A DNA stretch of 32,611 bases from Clostridium luticellarii (GCF_002995845.1 NZ_PVXP01000035.1:1-32611); one strand, 5' to 3'. Shown: positions 19,306 to 26,350, counted from the first letter of the stretch. The notes: generated from the letters alone by a model not told the origin. A program made the numbers and translations.

Positions 19306-19692
19306 TTATTCATCAATGTCTCCCTTTGATGATTCCAGTGTATGGATATGAACTCCCCAATGTGCAAGCTGATTCAAAATCGGCATTAAATCATTGCAGA
19401 GTCCAGTCAATGTATATTCGACTCGCACAGGCACCTCCATATATTGCTTACGATGTATAAGTCCATCTTCCTCCAATTCCTTTAATGAACTCGCCAACAT
19501 AGTATTTGTTATGCCTCTTATCTTGCGTTTTAGTTCATTATACCTTGTAGTTCCATCTTGATAAAGAGCACACAAAATTGGTATTTTCCATTTCCCACTC
19601 ACCACTCTTAGCGCACTTCCTAATGGGCAATAGTCCATACATGGACAATTATCCTTAGAAGACTTATTATTTTGATCAATTTTCATAGTCAT
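19306..19692 (-). CDS. HxlR-family winged-helix regulator
   Basis: 128 residues. The HxlR core is YCPLGSALRVVSGKWKIPILCAL (about 21-43), RYNELKRKIRGITNTMLASSLKELEEDGLIHR (about 50-81) and the wing VPVRVEYTLT. Cysteines 16, 18 and 22 cluster in CPCMDYC before the first helix, and C41 follows. In relatives such as YodB a cysteine in this region senses quinones or other electrophiles, so thiol sensing is a fair inference. It is divergent from the FMN-type PPOX gene at 19814, the usual target layout. A palindrome in the shared intergenic region is the likely operator. The minus-strand transcript ends at 19217-19259. Confidence 0.93.
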   Translation of the reverse strand: MTMKIDQNNKSSKDNCPCMDYCPLGSALRVVSGKWKIPILCALYQDGTTRYNELKRKIRGITNTMLASSLKELEEDGLIHRKQYMEVPVRVEYTLTGLCNDLMPILNQLAHWGVHIHTLESSKGDIDE

Positions 19693-19722
19693 ATTTTCCG
19701 CACCTACTCATAATTTTTTGCG

Positions 19723-19741
19723 TACTTGAAAAGCAAAAGTA
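19723..19741. promoter_or_regulatory. Candidate HxlR operator
   Basis: TACTT (19723-19727) and AAGTA (19737-19741) form an inverted repeat with 9 bases between, similar in shape to TACT-AGTA sites of HxlR/YodB regulators. It overlaps the -35 hexamer of the plus-strand promoter and lies about 30 bases before the regulator's own start. Confidence 0.45.
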
Positions 19742-19754
19742 ATGGTAGTAATAT
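19726..19754 (+). promoter_or_regulatory. Promoter of the PPOX-family gene
   Basis: TTGAAA (19726-19731), 17-base spacer, TAATAT (19749-19754). The predicted start is near 19761, about 53 bases before the ATG. The -35 lies inside the candidate HxlR operator. Confidence 0.6.
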
Positions 19755-19813
19755 TGTACCAGATAGCAAAAACAAAGTAAATAGCTATCAAAAACTATTA
19801 AGGGGCTGGTAAA

Positions 19814-20122
19814 ATGGTTATTAATTCAGAAGTAAAGTCAGTTATCAAGAATTCGGCATTTCTTTCGCTTGTCACATTAGGTTCAGATGGCACTCCTCAC
19901 CCAATTATTGCAGGCAAAGGTGAAGTTGTAAACGATACGATTGTTTTTGGTATTTACAAAATGGAGAAAACTCAGAAAAATTTAGCAGTAAATCCAAATG
20001 CATGGGTTGTCGCAGCTACAACAATAGACGGAAACCCTAAGGGCTATCGTCTTGCGGGTACAGCAGCAGCAAAGGATAAACAGCTGATTTTTACTCCGTC
20101 AAAGGCAGAGGCTTTAATATAG
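19814..20122 (+). CDS. Small pyridoxamine 5'-phosphate oxidase-family flavin-binding protein
   Basis: 102 residues with a split-barrel pattern. FLSLVTLGSDGTPHPIIAGKGEVVNDTIVFG (about 17-47) covers the first strands, followed by MEKTQKNLAVNPNAWVVAAT (about 50-69) and the GNPKGYRLAGTAA turn. It is a compact member of the FMN-binding PPOX-like group, which includes flavin reductases and redox carriers and is not vitamin B6 biosynthetic. Substrate unknown. The ribosome site (AAGGGGCTGG) is modest. It is divergent from the HxlR regulator, which suggests induction by an electrophile or redox signal. Nothing indicates truncation. Confidence 0.8.
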   Translation: MVINSEVKSVIKNSAFLSLVTLGSDGTPHPIIAGKGEVVNDTIVFGIYKMEKTQKNLAVNPNAWVVAATTIDGNPKGYRLAGTAAAKDKQLIFTPSKAEALI

Positions 20123-20217
20123 CAGAAACATATTATCCTAACGCTGCCAAATCTGGATAAAGTGATTCTTAGGTTTTCAGAAATTTACCTATAAGGGAAA
20201 ATATCTCTTTCAAAAAT

Positions 20218-20790
20218 CTAAGAATTACTTTTCCTCATATTACTATTCTCAAGAGAATATCCTATCAGCAATCTGCTGAATTTCCCTATGGCATCATGAA
20301 GTATGACAAGTACAGCAATCATCAATATAATTCCAAGAGTACATGAAAAAAATATTTTTGCAAAATTATATTTTAAAAACAGCTGGGAGATATACATGAT
20401 ATAAATGCATACAGGCAAAAACAGGATGGAGGTGATGACTCCGGGAACATAGTGCTTGAATTCAATACACAGATAAAAATGTGCCAGAATAAAGTGCAGT
20501 GTAAAGGCAAATAGAAATCCATACCAGATGAAATAACTGCTGAATATGCAGGACAACAGGGAAACAAGTGAAAGAATTACAAATTCGATTTCCACTGCAA
20601 TTGACATTGCCGAAGTACTCCAATAGTTTGTACCATTCAAACCGAAGGGGTTCTTTTTCATTATAGAAGTATTTTCCTTCAATTCTTTTTTAAATCTTCT
20701 GCTCCAGACTTCAGCCATTACAATTTCTTCAAAATCATGAATCATAAACAATACAGGCAGCATCCAGACAATTGCTTTCATATCATACAT
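20218..20790 (-). CDS. HXXEE-domain membrane protein
   Basis: 190 residues. H18-D-F-E21-E22 near the start (LFMIHDFEEIVMAEVW) is the HXXEE motif that names this family of unknown function. A second histidine-rich helix, LHFILAHFYLCIEFKHYVPG, lies near 97-116, and another HD near 164. About five hydrophobic segments imply an integral membrane protein, and the conserved His/Glu residues could bind metal, which is inference. Ribosome site GAGGAGAAG before the ATG. It is divergent from a TetR regulator, with overlapping promoters between the two, so TetR control is likely. Confidence 0.82.
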   Translation of the reverse strand: MYDMKAIVWMLPVLFMIHDFEEIVMAEVWSRRFKKELKENTSIMKKNPFGLNGTNYWSTSAMSIAVEIEFVILSLVSLLSCIFSSYFIWYGFLFAFTLHFILAHFYLCIEFKHYVPGVITSILFLPVCIYIMYISQLFLKYNFAKIFFSCTLGIILMIAVLVILHDAIGKFSRLLIGYSLENSNMRKSNS

Positions 20791-20817
20791 AAATCTTCTC
20801 CTCTCTATGTGTCACAC

Positions 20818-20846
20818 TTGTGTCTTGTTCTAATCTAGAGTATAAT
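20818..20846 (+). promoter_or_regulatory. Promoter of the TetR gene, back-to-back with the HXXEE promoter
   Basis: TTGTGT (20818-20823), 17-base spacer, TATAAT (20841-20846). The two opposed -10 hexamers share 20841-20844, so both promoters cannot be occupied together. A TGTCACA (20810-20816) and an inverted TGTGACA (20903-20909) flank the promoter pair and may be regulator sites. Confidence 0.55.
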
Positions 20847-20867
20847 AATTTAAAATTGTCATGTCAA
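20839..20867 (-). promoter_or_regulatory. Promoter of the HXXEE gene
   Basis: TTGACA (20867-20862), 17-base spacer, TATACT (20844-20839) on the minus strand. Perfect -35 and five of six in the -10, about 45 bases before the ATG. Its -10 overlaps the -10 of the opposite promoter. Confidence 0.75.
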
Positions 20868-20926
20868 TAAAAACGGCTCAAGTGCTACATTTGCAGTTGA
20901 TCTGTGACATATCGGGAGAGTGAATT

Positions 20927-21493
20927 ATGGCCTTTAAAAAGAAAAATCCCATGGCGGAAAAATCCAAAAAGTGGCTCACGGATGCACTTTTGGAAATCAT
21001 GAAGAATAAACCCTACAATAAAATAACTATCAAGGAGATATCGGACAAGGCACTCCTTTCCAGAAGGACATTCTACCGTAATTTCAATTCAAAGGATGAA
21101 GTGCTGTCACTGAAAATGGAATATATATGCAGGGAATATATTTCATACTTCAGCGGTGAACAAAATCTGTCCTACAAAAATATTATCCATATATATTTCA
21201 AATTCTGGAAGGATCATCTGGATTTTTTACTGGCACTGGATAAAAGTGATCTACTGTACCTTATGCTCCAGAAATTCAATGAATACCTGCCTATCATATA
21301 CAATCATTTTAAAGGACACCTTCACCTGTTCAAAAACAGGGAACACCTGGAATATGCCTTGTATTTCAGTTCGGGAGGACTTTGGAATGTACTTTTAAAA
21401 TGGATAAAGGAAGGTGCTAAAAAAAGCCCTGAAGAAATGGAGTCCATTCTCAGAGAGGCTCTTAAAAATGCAAATTTAACTACAATTGTTTGA
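20927..21493 (+). CDS. TetR/AcrR-family regulator
   Basis: 188 residues. The helix-turn-helix region (about 13-58) reads KWLTDALLEIMKNKPYNKITIKEISDKALLSRRTFYRNFNSKDEV, the TetR pattern ending in FYRNF. The C-terminal ligand domain is all-helical and aromatic-rich and is not assignable to a ligand. It is divergent from the HXXEE membrane protein gene, whose promoter overlaps its own, so reciprocal control is likely. The ATG follows CGGGAGAGTGAATT. The 3' end meets the MarR gene tail-to-tail with two bases between stop codons and no visible terminator. Confidence 0.92.
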   Translation: MAFKKKNPMAEKSKKWLTDALLEIMKNKPYNKITIKEISDKALLSRRTFYRNFNSKDEVLSLKMEYICREYISYFSGEQNLSYKNIIHIYFKFWKDHLDFLLALDKSDLLYLMLQKFNEYLPIIYNHFKGHLHLFKNREHLEYALYFSSGGLWNVLLKWIKEGAKKSPEEMESILREALKNANLTTIV

Positions 21494-21495
21494 TT

Positions 21496-21957
21496 TTATT
21501 GAAATATTCCTTTTCTTCTAAGGTTATACGTTATTTTTTTCATAAGTTTCAACAGCTCCTCCCTCTCCTCACAAGTATCCAGACATTCCATTATTCTGGC
21601 ATAAAAATTTTTTTCAAATTCAATATGCTCTTCTTGTGCCAATATTCCCTCCTGGGTAAGCACTAATTTATAGGAACGCTTATCCCTGCTGCTTATGGTT
21701 CTTTTGATCAGCTTTCGTTTTTCAAGTCTGTTTATCACACTTGTGAGAGTACTTTTAGGTATTTTTAAAATATCAACTATATCCTTTATAATGACGTCCT
21801 CTTTTTCAGAGATAATTCTCAGAACTCCTATTTCAACAGTGCTCAATCCATGTATTCTTGAAAATTGAGACTCCACACTTTTATAATTAGGCTCCATTAT
21901 CATGGAATGCCATATTCTGCTCAGTTCTTCAACCTGCTCCTCATATTTTTTATTCAA
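21496..21957 (-). CDS. MarR-family regulator
   Basis: 153 residues from TTG at 21957. The winged helix (about 35-100) includes LSTVEIGVLRIISEKEDVIIKDIVDIL, then KIPKSTLTSVINRLEKRKLIKR and the wing TISSRDKRSYKLVLTQEG, with DKR typical of MarR. The TTG is chosen because GGGGTGA lies six bases upstream. A TTG five codons earlier (21972) has no ribosome site. It follows the methyltransferase gene by about 20 bases in the same direction, so both share the palindrome-bearing promoter at 22621-22686 and the regulator probably controls its own operon. Confidence 0.92.
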   Translation of the reverse strand: MNKKYEEQVEELSRIWHSMIMEPNYKSVESQFSRIHGLSTVEIGVLRIISEKEDVIIKDIVDILKIPKSTLTSVINRLEKRKLIKRTISSRDKRSYKLVLTQEGILAQEEHIEFEKNFYARIMECLDTCEEREELLKLMKKITYNLRRKGIFQ

Positions 21958-21977
21958 ACAATCACCCCGCAATTATT

Positions 21978-22598
21978 TCAAACAGATGCACTTATGACAA
22001 AACTTTTATAATTTATCTTTCTAAATTTAAAAGGTTTGAACCCACATGTCTTCAAAAGTTTTTTCATCTCTTCTGGAGAATATATTCTATAATCTCCATT
22101 ATTACATATATGCAGCATAAAATTCAATACCTGCCTTATTAAAGGAGGAGCAGTGGGATCTCCTATGACCAGTTTCCCAGCTGGTTTCAGCACCCTCTTC
22201 ATCTCCAGAAGCACTTTCTCAGGGTTGGGATAATGATGAAATGAAGCATTACACAATATTATATCAAAATAATCCTCCGGCCAGGGTATAAATTCCGCAT
22301 CCCCCACTTTCAATAAAACATCCTGGGGAAGGTCTCTTCTGGCCACCTGAATCATCTTATCTGAAATATCAAGTCCGCATAGCTGGAATTTCTTATATTT
22401 ATATAATCGTGACAGTATATTTCCTGTTCCACAGCCTGCCTCCAGCAAAATTCCACCTTCAAATCCATTTAAACTTTCAATAACTTTATCATACATTTTG
22501 CTTACAAACCTTCCATCAGAACTCTGATTATAGCTTTCCGCATGTTTGTCAAAATTTTTTTTGGAATTTTCTTTAAAAACATTTTTATTGTCTGGCAT
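21978..22598 (-). CDS. SAM-dependent methyltransferase (Methyltransf_11 type)
   Basis: 206 residues from ATG at 22598. Motif I is GGILLEAGCGTGNI (about 48-61), followed by LCGLDISDKMIQVARRDLP, DAEFIPWPEDYFDIILCNASFHHYPNP (post-I and motif II), and EMKRVLKPAGKLVIGDP (motif III). This is the class I Rossmann pattern of small-molecule methyltransferases. The substrate is unknown. An ATG five codons upstream has no ribosome site, whereas GGGAGG precedes the chosen ATG. It is first in an operon with a MarR regulator, suggesting a drug, toxin or redox signal as inducer. Confidence 0.9.
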   Translation of the reverse strand: MPDNKNVFKENSKKNFDKHAESYNQSSDGRFVSKMYDKVIESLNGFEGGILLEAGCGTGNILSRLYKYKKFQLCGLDISDKMIQVARRDLPQDVLLKVGDAEFIPWPEDYFDIILCNASFHHYPNPEKVLLEMKRVLKPAGKLVIGDPTAPPLIRQVLNFMLHICNNGDYRIYSPEEMKKLLKTCGFKPFKFRKINYKSFVISASV

Positions 22599-22620
22599 AT
22601 GAATTCCTCCCATTTTAGCA

Positions 22621-22661
22621 CCATATTAATACAATACGTTATTCGTACTATATTGATATGG
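22621..22661. promoter_or_regulatory. 41-bp imperfect palindrome, candidate MarR operator
   Basis: The 18-base arms CCATATTAATACAATACG (22621-22638) and its inverted copy (22644-22661) match at 15 of 18 positions around TTATT. It covers the -10 element and the predicted start of the methyltransferase-marR transcript. Confidence 0.7.
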
Positions 22662-22686
22662 TACTACTTCTTGAATCAGATGTCAA
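22658..22686 (-). promoter_or_regulatory. Promoter of the methyltransferase-marR operon
   Basis: TTGACA (22686-22681), 17-base spacer, TACCAT (22663-22658) on the minus strand. Perfect -35, moderate -10 that lies in the palindrome, about 55 bases before the methyltransferase ATG. Confidence 0.65.
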
Positions 22687-22786
22687 TTTCTTTTTACCAG
22701 AGACTGATTTCTTAAATTCCACACTGTGAAATTTGAAATAATAAGCTGGATAAAAAACAAAACAGCTATAAAAATATCAATTTATT

Positions 22787-23374
22787 TTATAAATTAATTT
22801 TCTCTTTTAATATTCGTTCTACAGCAGACAGATAATCTCCTTCAAAAAACACATTATTGGACACCAGTATTGATGTCAATCCTTCCACTACAGACCACAT
22901 AACAAGTACATCAATACCATGATCGGCAGATAACACATGATTATCCGTCAATTTCTCCCTTGCGGCAGCCTGTAGAATTGAAAAGGGCGGAAAGTCATCA
23001 CATAATATTTTTGTATCAGTAATTCGCATGTGAAAGCTGGGTTGTGAAAAAAGAAAATGATGATATGCTGGATTTTCAACAAAGTAACATATATAACTTT
23101 TCCCCAACTCAATCAATACCTTATTTTTGTTTCTGCATCGTGATCTGGCATTCTGTAAGTATTCAGCCAGAGAATTGGTAACATGTGCCTGCATAGCTGC
23201 AATCAAATCATCCTTATTTTTAAAATGCTTATAAGGTGCTGAATGGCTGACTCCGCACCTTTCGGCAACCTTGCGAAGCGAAAACCCATCAGCTCCCTTT
23301 TCATTAATTAATTCTATTCCTGCATCTATCATGGCCTGGTTCAAATTTCCATGATGGTAAGATTTTTTATTCAT
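22787..23374 (-). CDS. TetR-family regulator with WHG-type C-terminal domain
   Basis: 195 residues. The N-terminus MNKKSYHHGNLNQAMIDAGIELINEKGADGFSLRKVAERCG leads into VSHSAPYKHFKNKDDLIAAM (about 42-61), the TetR helix-turn-helix of the subgroup with a YHHGNL start and a WHG (TetR_C_33) ligand domain. The ligand is unknown. Start ATG with GGAGG seven bases upstream. It is divergent from the flavodoxin-ferredoxin gene. Both promoters lie within or beside an unusually long palindrome (23398-23466), so it most likely represses itself and that gene. Confidence 0.93.
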   Translation of the reverse strand: MNKKSYHHGNLNQAMIDAGIELINEKGADGFSLRKVAERCGVSHSAPYKHFKNKDDLIAAMQAHVTNSLAEYLQNARSRCRNKNKVLIELGKSYICYFVENPAYHHFLFSQPSFHMRITDTKILCDDFPPFSILQAAAREKLTDNHVLSADHGIDVLVMWSVVEGLTSILVSNNVFFEGDYLSAVERILKEKINL

Positions 23375-23402
23375 AAAATACCTCCATTGCTATAATATAA
23401 AC

Positions 23403-23431
23403 ATTATAACCCTTTAAGTTGACAGTGTAAA
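23403..23431 (-). promoter_or_regulatory. Promoter of the divergent TetR gene
   Basis: TTTACA (23431-23426), 17-base spacer, TATAAT (23408-23403) on the minus strand. It overlaps the opposite promoter and the operator copies. Confidence 0.75.
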
Positions 23432-23447
23432 CATTGGATGTTATAAT
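23419..23447 (+). promoter_or_regulatory. Consensus promoter of the flavodoxin-ferredoxin gene
   Basis: TTGACA (23419-23424), 17-base spacer, TATAAT (23442-23447): a perfect sigma-A consensus lying inside the palindrome, about 35 bases before the ATG. Confidence 0.85.
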
Positions 23448-23482
23448 GTTTACACTGTCAACTTAAGAAAGGAGAAAATGTC

Positions 23483-24199
23483 ATGAACAAGGATGTACTG
23501 ATTATTTATGAATCTTTCTATCATGGCAATACTGCAAGGATTGCATGGGCCGTGGGAAAAACGCTGAATTGTAATACAGTAACGATGAAACAGGCTGAAA
23601 AGTTGAATCTTCAAGAATATAAATTTATAGGATTGGGCTCGGGTATTTATTTCACATCCCATCATCCCAAATTAATAGAACTTGCCAGACAAATAGAGTC
23701 CTGGCAAAAAGTGTTTTTATTTTCTACCCACGGTTCACCGTTTCTCGGAAAATACCATAACAGTCTGAAAAATGTACTGAAAATGCATACTATTGAAATA
23801 ATCGGTGAATTTTCCTGTCCCGGTTATGACTGTACAGGACCGTATATTCTCTGCGGCGGCGGAAACAAAGGAAGGCCAAATGAAAGTGATCAGAGACGTG
23901 CAAGTATCTTTGCAGCTAAATTGTTCCCTCAATATTACAAAGACACCGGAACAGTGAAAAATGGAAAATATGTGGGAGTCAGTATATCTGAATGCATTGG
24001 CTGTGGTAAGTGCACAGAAACATGCCCCATGAAAGTTTTTAAAATGAAAGATGGCAAATCTACAGTCATCAACGCGATGGACTGTATACACTGCAGTTTG
24101 TGCATACAAAATTGTCCTGTAAAAGCCATATCAGTTCAACATTCATGGAGAGAAGCCATTGCCATTGCCAGGCGGCACTTCAGAAGAAGTTCTCTATAA
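23483..24199 (+). CDS. Flavodoxin-ferredoxin fusion protein (two [4Fe-4S] motifs)
   Basis: 238 residues. The N-terminal flavodoxin-like fold (1-155) has the FMN phosphate loop YESFYHGNTARIA (about 9-21), GLGSGIYFTSHHP and LFSTHGSPF. A C-terminal ferredoxin part has CIGCGKCTETCP (cysteines 171, 174, 177, 181) and CIHCSLCIQNCP (201, 204, 207, 211). Such proteins shuttle electrons between ferredoxin and FMN in anaerobes. The partner is unknown. Ribosome site AAAGGAG nine bases before the ATG. The very strong promoter inside a TetR operator implies low basal but high induced expression. Confidence 0.9.
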   Translation: MNKDVLIIYESFYHGNTARIAWAVGKTLNCNTVTMKQAEKLNLQEYKFIGLGSGIYFTSHHPKLIELARQIESWQKVFLFSTHGSPFLGKYHNSLKNVLKMHTIEIIGEFSCPGYDCTGPYILCGGGNKGRPNESDQRRASIFAAKLFPQYYKDTGTVKNGKYVGVSISECIGCGKCTETCPMKVFKMKDGKSTVINAMDCIHCSLCIQNCPVKAISVQHSWREAIAIARRHFRRSSL

Positions 24200-24293
24200 C
24201 TATGAAGATACAAGCTTTAATCCCAATATACCCACCATTATAAATCCAATACAAATTATCCTAATCATATCAAATTGTAATGATTTTTGAGAG

Positions 24294-24337
24294 TTTAAGC
24301 TCCATTTACTGTCTGTTTACCGTCCATTTACTTTCGC
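24294..24337 (+). promoter_or_regulatory. Four tandem 11-bp direct repeats, response-regulator binding site
   Basis: Repeat units start at 24294, 24305, 24316 and 24327: TTTAAGCTCCA, TTTACTGTCTG, TTTACCGTCCA, TTTACTTTCGC. The exact 11-bp register and the place just before a -10 hexamer are typical of PhoB/OmpR-family activator sites. The regulator encoded at 26351-27064 is the natural candidate. Confidence 0.75.
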
Positions 24338-24341
24338 TTTT

Positions 24342-24347
24342 TATAAT
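24342..24347 (+). promoter_or_regulatory. -10 element of ABC module 1, no consensus -35
   Basis: TATAAT at 24342-24347. The place of the -35 (24319-24324, ACCGTC) is occupied by the 11-bp repeats, so activation by a bound regulator is expected. The predicted start near 24354 leaves a 50-base leader before the ATG. Confidence 0.6.
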
Positions 24348-24404
24348 CTTATTAAAATACAGATAAGATATTTTGAATTTGGCACAGAAAGGACAGTTAT
24401 ATAT

Positions 24405-25331
24405 ATGAATAAAAAAACAGTTGTGGAATTAAAACACATATCAAAAAAAATCGGCAAAAAGGAAATTATTCATGACCTGTCGTTTACAATTCCAGTTGGA
24501 GAAATATTCGGATTTCTAGGGCCCAATGGAGCAGGCAAAACTACCACTATCCGTATGATTACGGGACTGATAAAAATAACCGAAGGAGATATTTTTATTA
24601 AAGGACACAGCATTACAACCGACTTTAAAAAAGCAATTCAGAATGTTGGCGGTATTGTTGAAAATCCAGATTTATATAGATATCTTACGGGTTATCAAAA
24701 TTTAAAGCACTATGCCAGAATGTCACCCGGCATCAGCAAAAAACGTATTTATGAAATGGCTGAAATTGTCGGACTCAAAGACAAAATGCAGGACAAAGTA
24801 CGAACTTATTCACTTGGTATGCGTCAGAGGCTTGGGCTTGCACAGGCACTATTACACCGTCCATCTCTCGTGATACTGGATGAACCAACAAACGGACTTG
24901 ATCCGGAGGGAATCCACGAGCTGCGTAACTATCTAAAGAAAATAGCTCATGAGGAAGGTGCTGCAGTTCTGGTATCAAGCCATTTGCTCTCAGAAATGCA
25001 GTTGATGTGTGACAGAGTGGGTGTTTTGCAGCACGGAAAGTTAGTAACTATTCAGCGTATAGATGATTTTGTCAAATCCGGCGGTTCAATACAGGTGGAA
25101 CTTATTGTAAGTACCTCACAAATTGCACAGACAAAAAATTTACTTCACACCATGCGGAAAAATGTACTTTCTTCCAGTCCAGCCGGGCATATTATAATTC
25201 AGATGACAAAAGAGGAAATTCCATCAGTGAACAAACATTTAATGAAATGCGGAATTGAAATTTATACTATTCAGATGAAAGAAGAAACTCTGGAAGACAA
25301 ATTTTTGGAAATTACGGAGGAACAGAAATGA
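24405..25331 (+). CDS. ABC transporter ATP-binding protein (BcrA/CcmA type), module 1
   Basis: 308 residues. Walker A is GPNGAGKTT (39-47), signature YSLGMRQR (135-142), Walker B LVILDEPTNGLDPEG (155-169), switch histidine H193 in SSHLLSE. The C-terminal 90 residues form the extension common in bacitracin/lantibiotic-type exporters. It energises the permease encoded next, whose ATG overlaps its stop by four bases. The upstream promoter carries four 11-bp repeats. The genes after the permease encode a response regulator and an intramembrane-type kinase, so the likely role is resistance to a membrane-active antibiotic. The substrate cannot be read from sequence. Confidence 0.92.
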   Translation: MNKKTVVELKHISKKIGKKEIIHDLSFTIPVGEIFGFLGPNGAGKTTTIRMITGLIKITEGDIFIKGHSITTDFKKAIQNVGGIVENPDLYRYLTGYQNLKHYARMSPGISKKRIYEMAEIVGLKDKMQDKVRTYSLGMRQRLGLAQALLHRPSLVILDEPTNGLDPEGIHELRNYLKKIAHEEGAAVLVSSHLLSEMQLMCDRVGVLQHGKLVTIQRIDDFVKSGGSIQVELIVSTSQIAQTKNLLHTMRKNVLSSSPAGHIIIQMTKEEIPSVNKHLMKCGIEIYTIQMKEETLEDKFLEITEEQK

Positions 25332-26281
25332 TCAATTTAGTGAAAAATGAGTTAATGAAAATATTCAGCGGCCGATTGACAAAAATCCTTTTCCTTTTAC
25401 TGATTATTGTCGCCGTCAGTTTTTCAGTCTTTGCAAAAATCGCAATAAATAAGGAAACTGCAGGGAATTGGAGAACAGGACAGGAGCAAATTATAGAAAA
25501 AAATAATGGACGTTTACAGGTTGCAGATCTATCACCACAGTTGCAGGCAGAGGCGAAAAATAAAGTGGCAATTGCCGAGTACCGTTTGAAGAACAATATA
25601 GCCCCACAAGAAAATAACCTCTGGTATACGTTACTGCACTCATCGGGATTGTTTGAATGGGTTGTCATTTTTACAATTATTATTGCTGCCAACATCGTTG
25701 CAAGAGAATATACGGATGGAACAATGAAGCTGTTATTGATTCGCCCACACAGCCGGGGTGCAATTCTATTTTCAAAATACACAGCAGTTGTCATATATGC
25801 TGTATTTTCACTGATACTCACCATAGGGGCAGCATATATAACCATTGATATCTTATATGGCTTTGGAAGCGGAATACGCACTTTGGGAGCGGCAGAGCTT
25901 TTTATCAATTCACAAGGACAGATAGAATCATTAAATATTTTCAGGCAGTGTGTAAAAATGTATTGTTTGGATATTTTCCCAATTATGAGCTATGTGACCA
26001 TTTCCTTTGCTGTCTCAACCATTTTGAAAAGCAGTGCAGTAGCGGTTGGCAGCTCTCTTCTGCTTATGATTTTAGGAAATTCAATGATTGAAGCCACATC
26101 AAAGCTGGCATGGCTGAAATTTCTTCCCTTTGCAAACAGCGACATGAGTTTGTATATCTTTCATTTACAGCCGCGGGAAGAAATGACAATAGGCTTTTCG
26201 GTATCTGTATTGCTGATATATATAATTGTTTTATTTGGTGCCAGCTTTGCAATATTTAAAAAACGGGATGTATCTATCTAA
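25328..26281 (+). CDS. ABC-2 type permease, module 1
   Basis: 317 residues, start codon in a four-base overlap (ATGA) with the ATPase gene. One helix near 17-38, a polar extracytoplasmic stretch to about residue 110, then five helices (about 112-128, 150-175, 220-240, 243-262, 292-312). EYTDGTMKLLLIRPHSR (about 128-144) is the coupling region typical of ABC-2 permeases of the BcrB/NatB kind. It pairs with the preceding ATPase, probably as a dimer. No second permease follows in this module, unlike module 2. A TATAAT (26304-26309) lies just after the stop and could give a separate start for the regulator genes, though its -35 is poor. Confidence 0.88.
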   Translation: MINLVKNELMKIFSGRLTKILFLLLIIVAVSFSVFAKIAINKETAGNWRTGQEQIIEKNNGRLQVADLSPQLQAEAKNKVAIAEYRLKNNIAPQENNLWYTLLHSSGLFEWVVIFTIIIAANIVAREYTDGTMKLLLIRPHSRGAILFSKYTAVVIYAVFSLILTIGAAYITIDILYGFGSGIRTLGAAELFINSQGQIESLNIFRQCVKMYCLDIFPIMSYVTISFAVSTILKSSAVAVGSSLLLMILGNSMIEATSKLAWLKFLPFANSDMSLYIFHLQPREEMTIGFSVSVLLIYIIVLFGASFAIFKKRDVSI

Positions 26282-26350
26282 TGACTGCTTTTTCAATCTG
26301 TTATATAATGAAAATTAAAGTGCAGGAAATGCAGAAAGGGGATATAACAG

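Larger units (their letters stand above)
23398..23466. promoter_or_regulatory. Operator region with 22-bp perfect palindrome and a third inverted copy
   Basis: The 22-base arm at 23414-23435 (TTAAGTTGACAGTG...) is repeated in perfect inversion at 23445-23466, with 9 bases between. In addition TAAACATTATAAC at 23398-23410 is the exact inverse of GTTATAATGTTTA at 23440-23452. Both opposed promoters are embedded in it, so one bound repressor array could block transcription in both directions. Confidence 0.85.

Noticed and set aside
22787-24199. Mobile element bounded by the 22-bp inverted repeat
   Set aside because: The two arms are 9 bases apart between divergent genes and overlap promoters. 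No transposase or target duplication is present, so an operator explains them.
24294-24337. CRISPR-like or satellite repeat array
   Set aside because: The units are 11 bp without spacers, degenerate and placed at a promoter, which is the pattern of activator sites.
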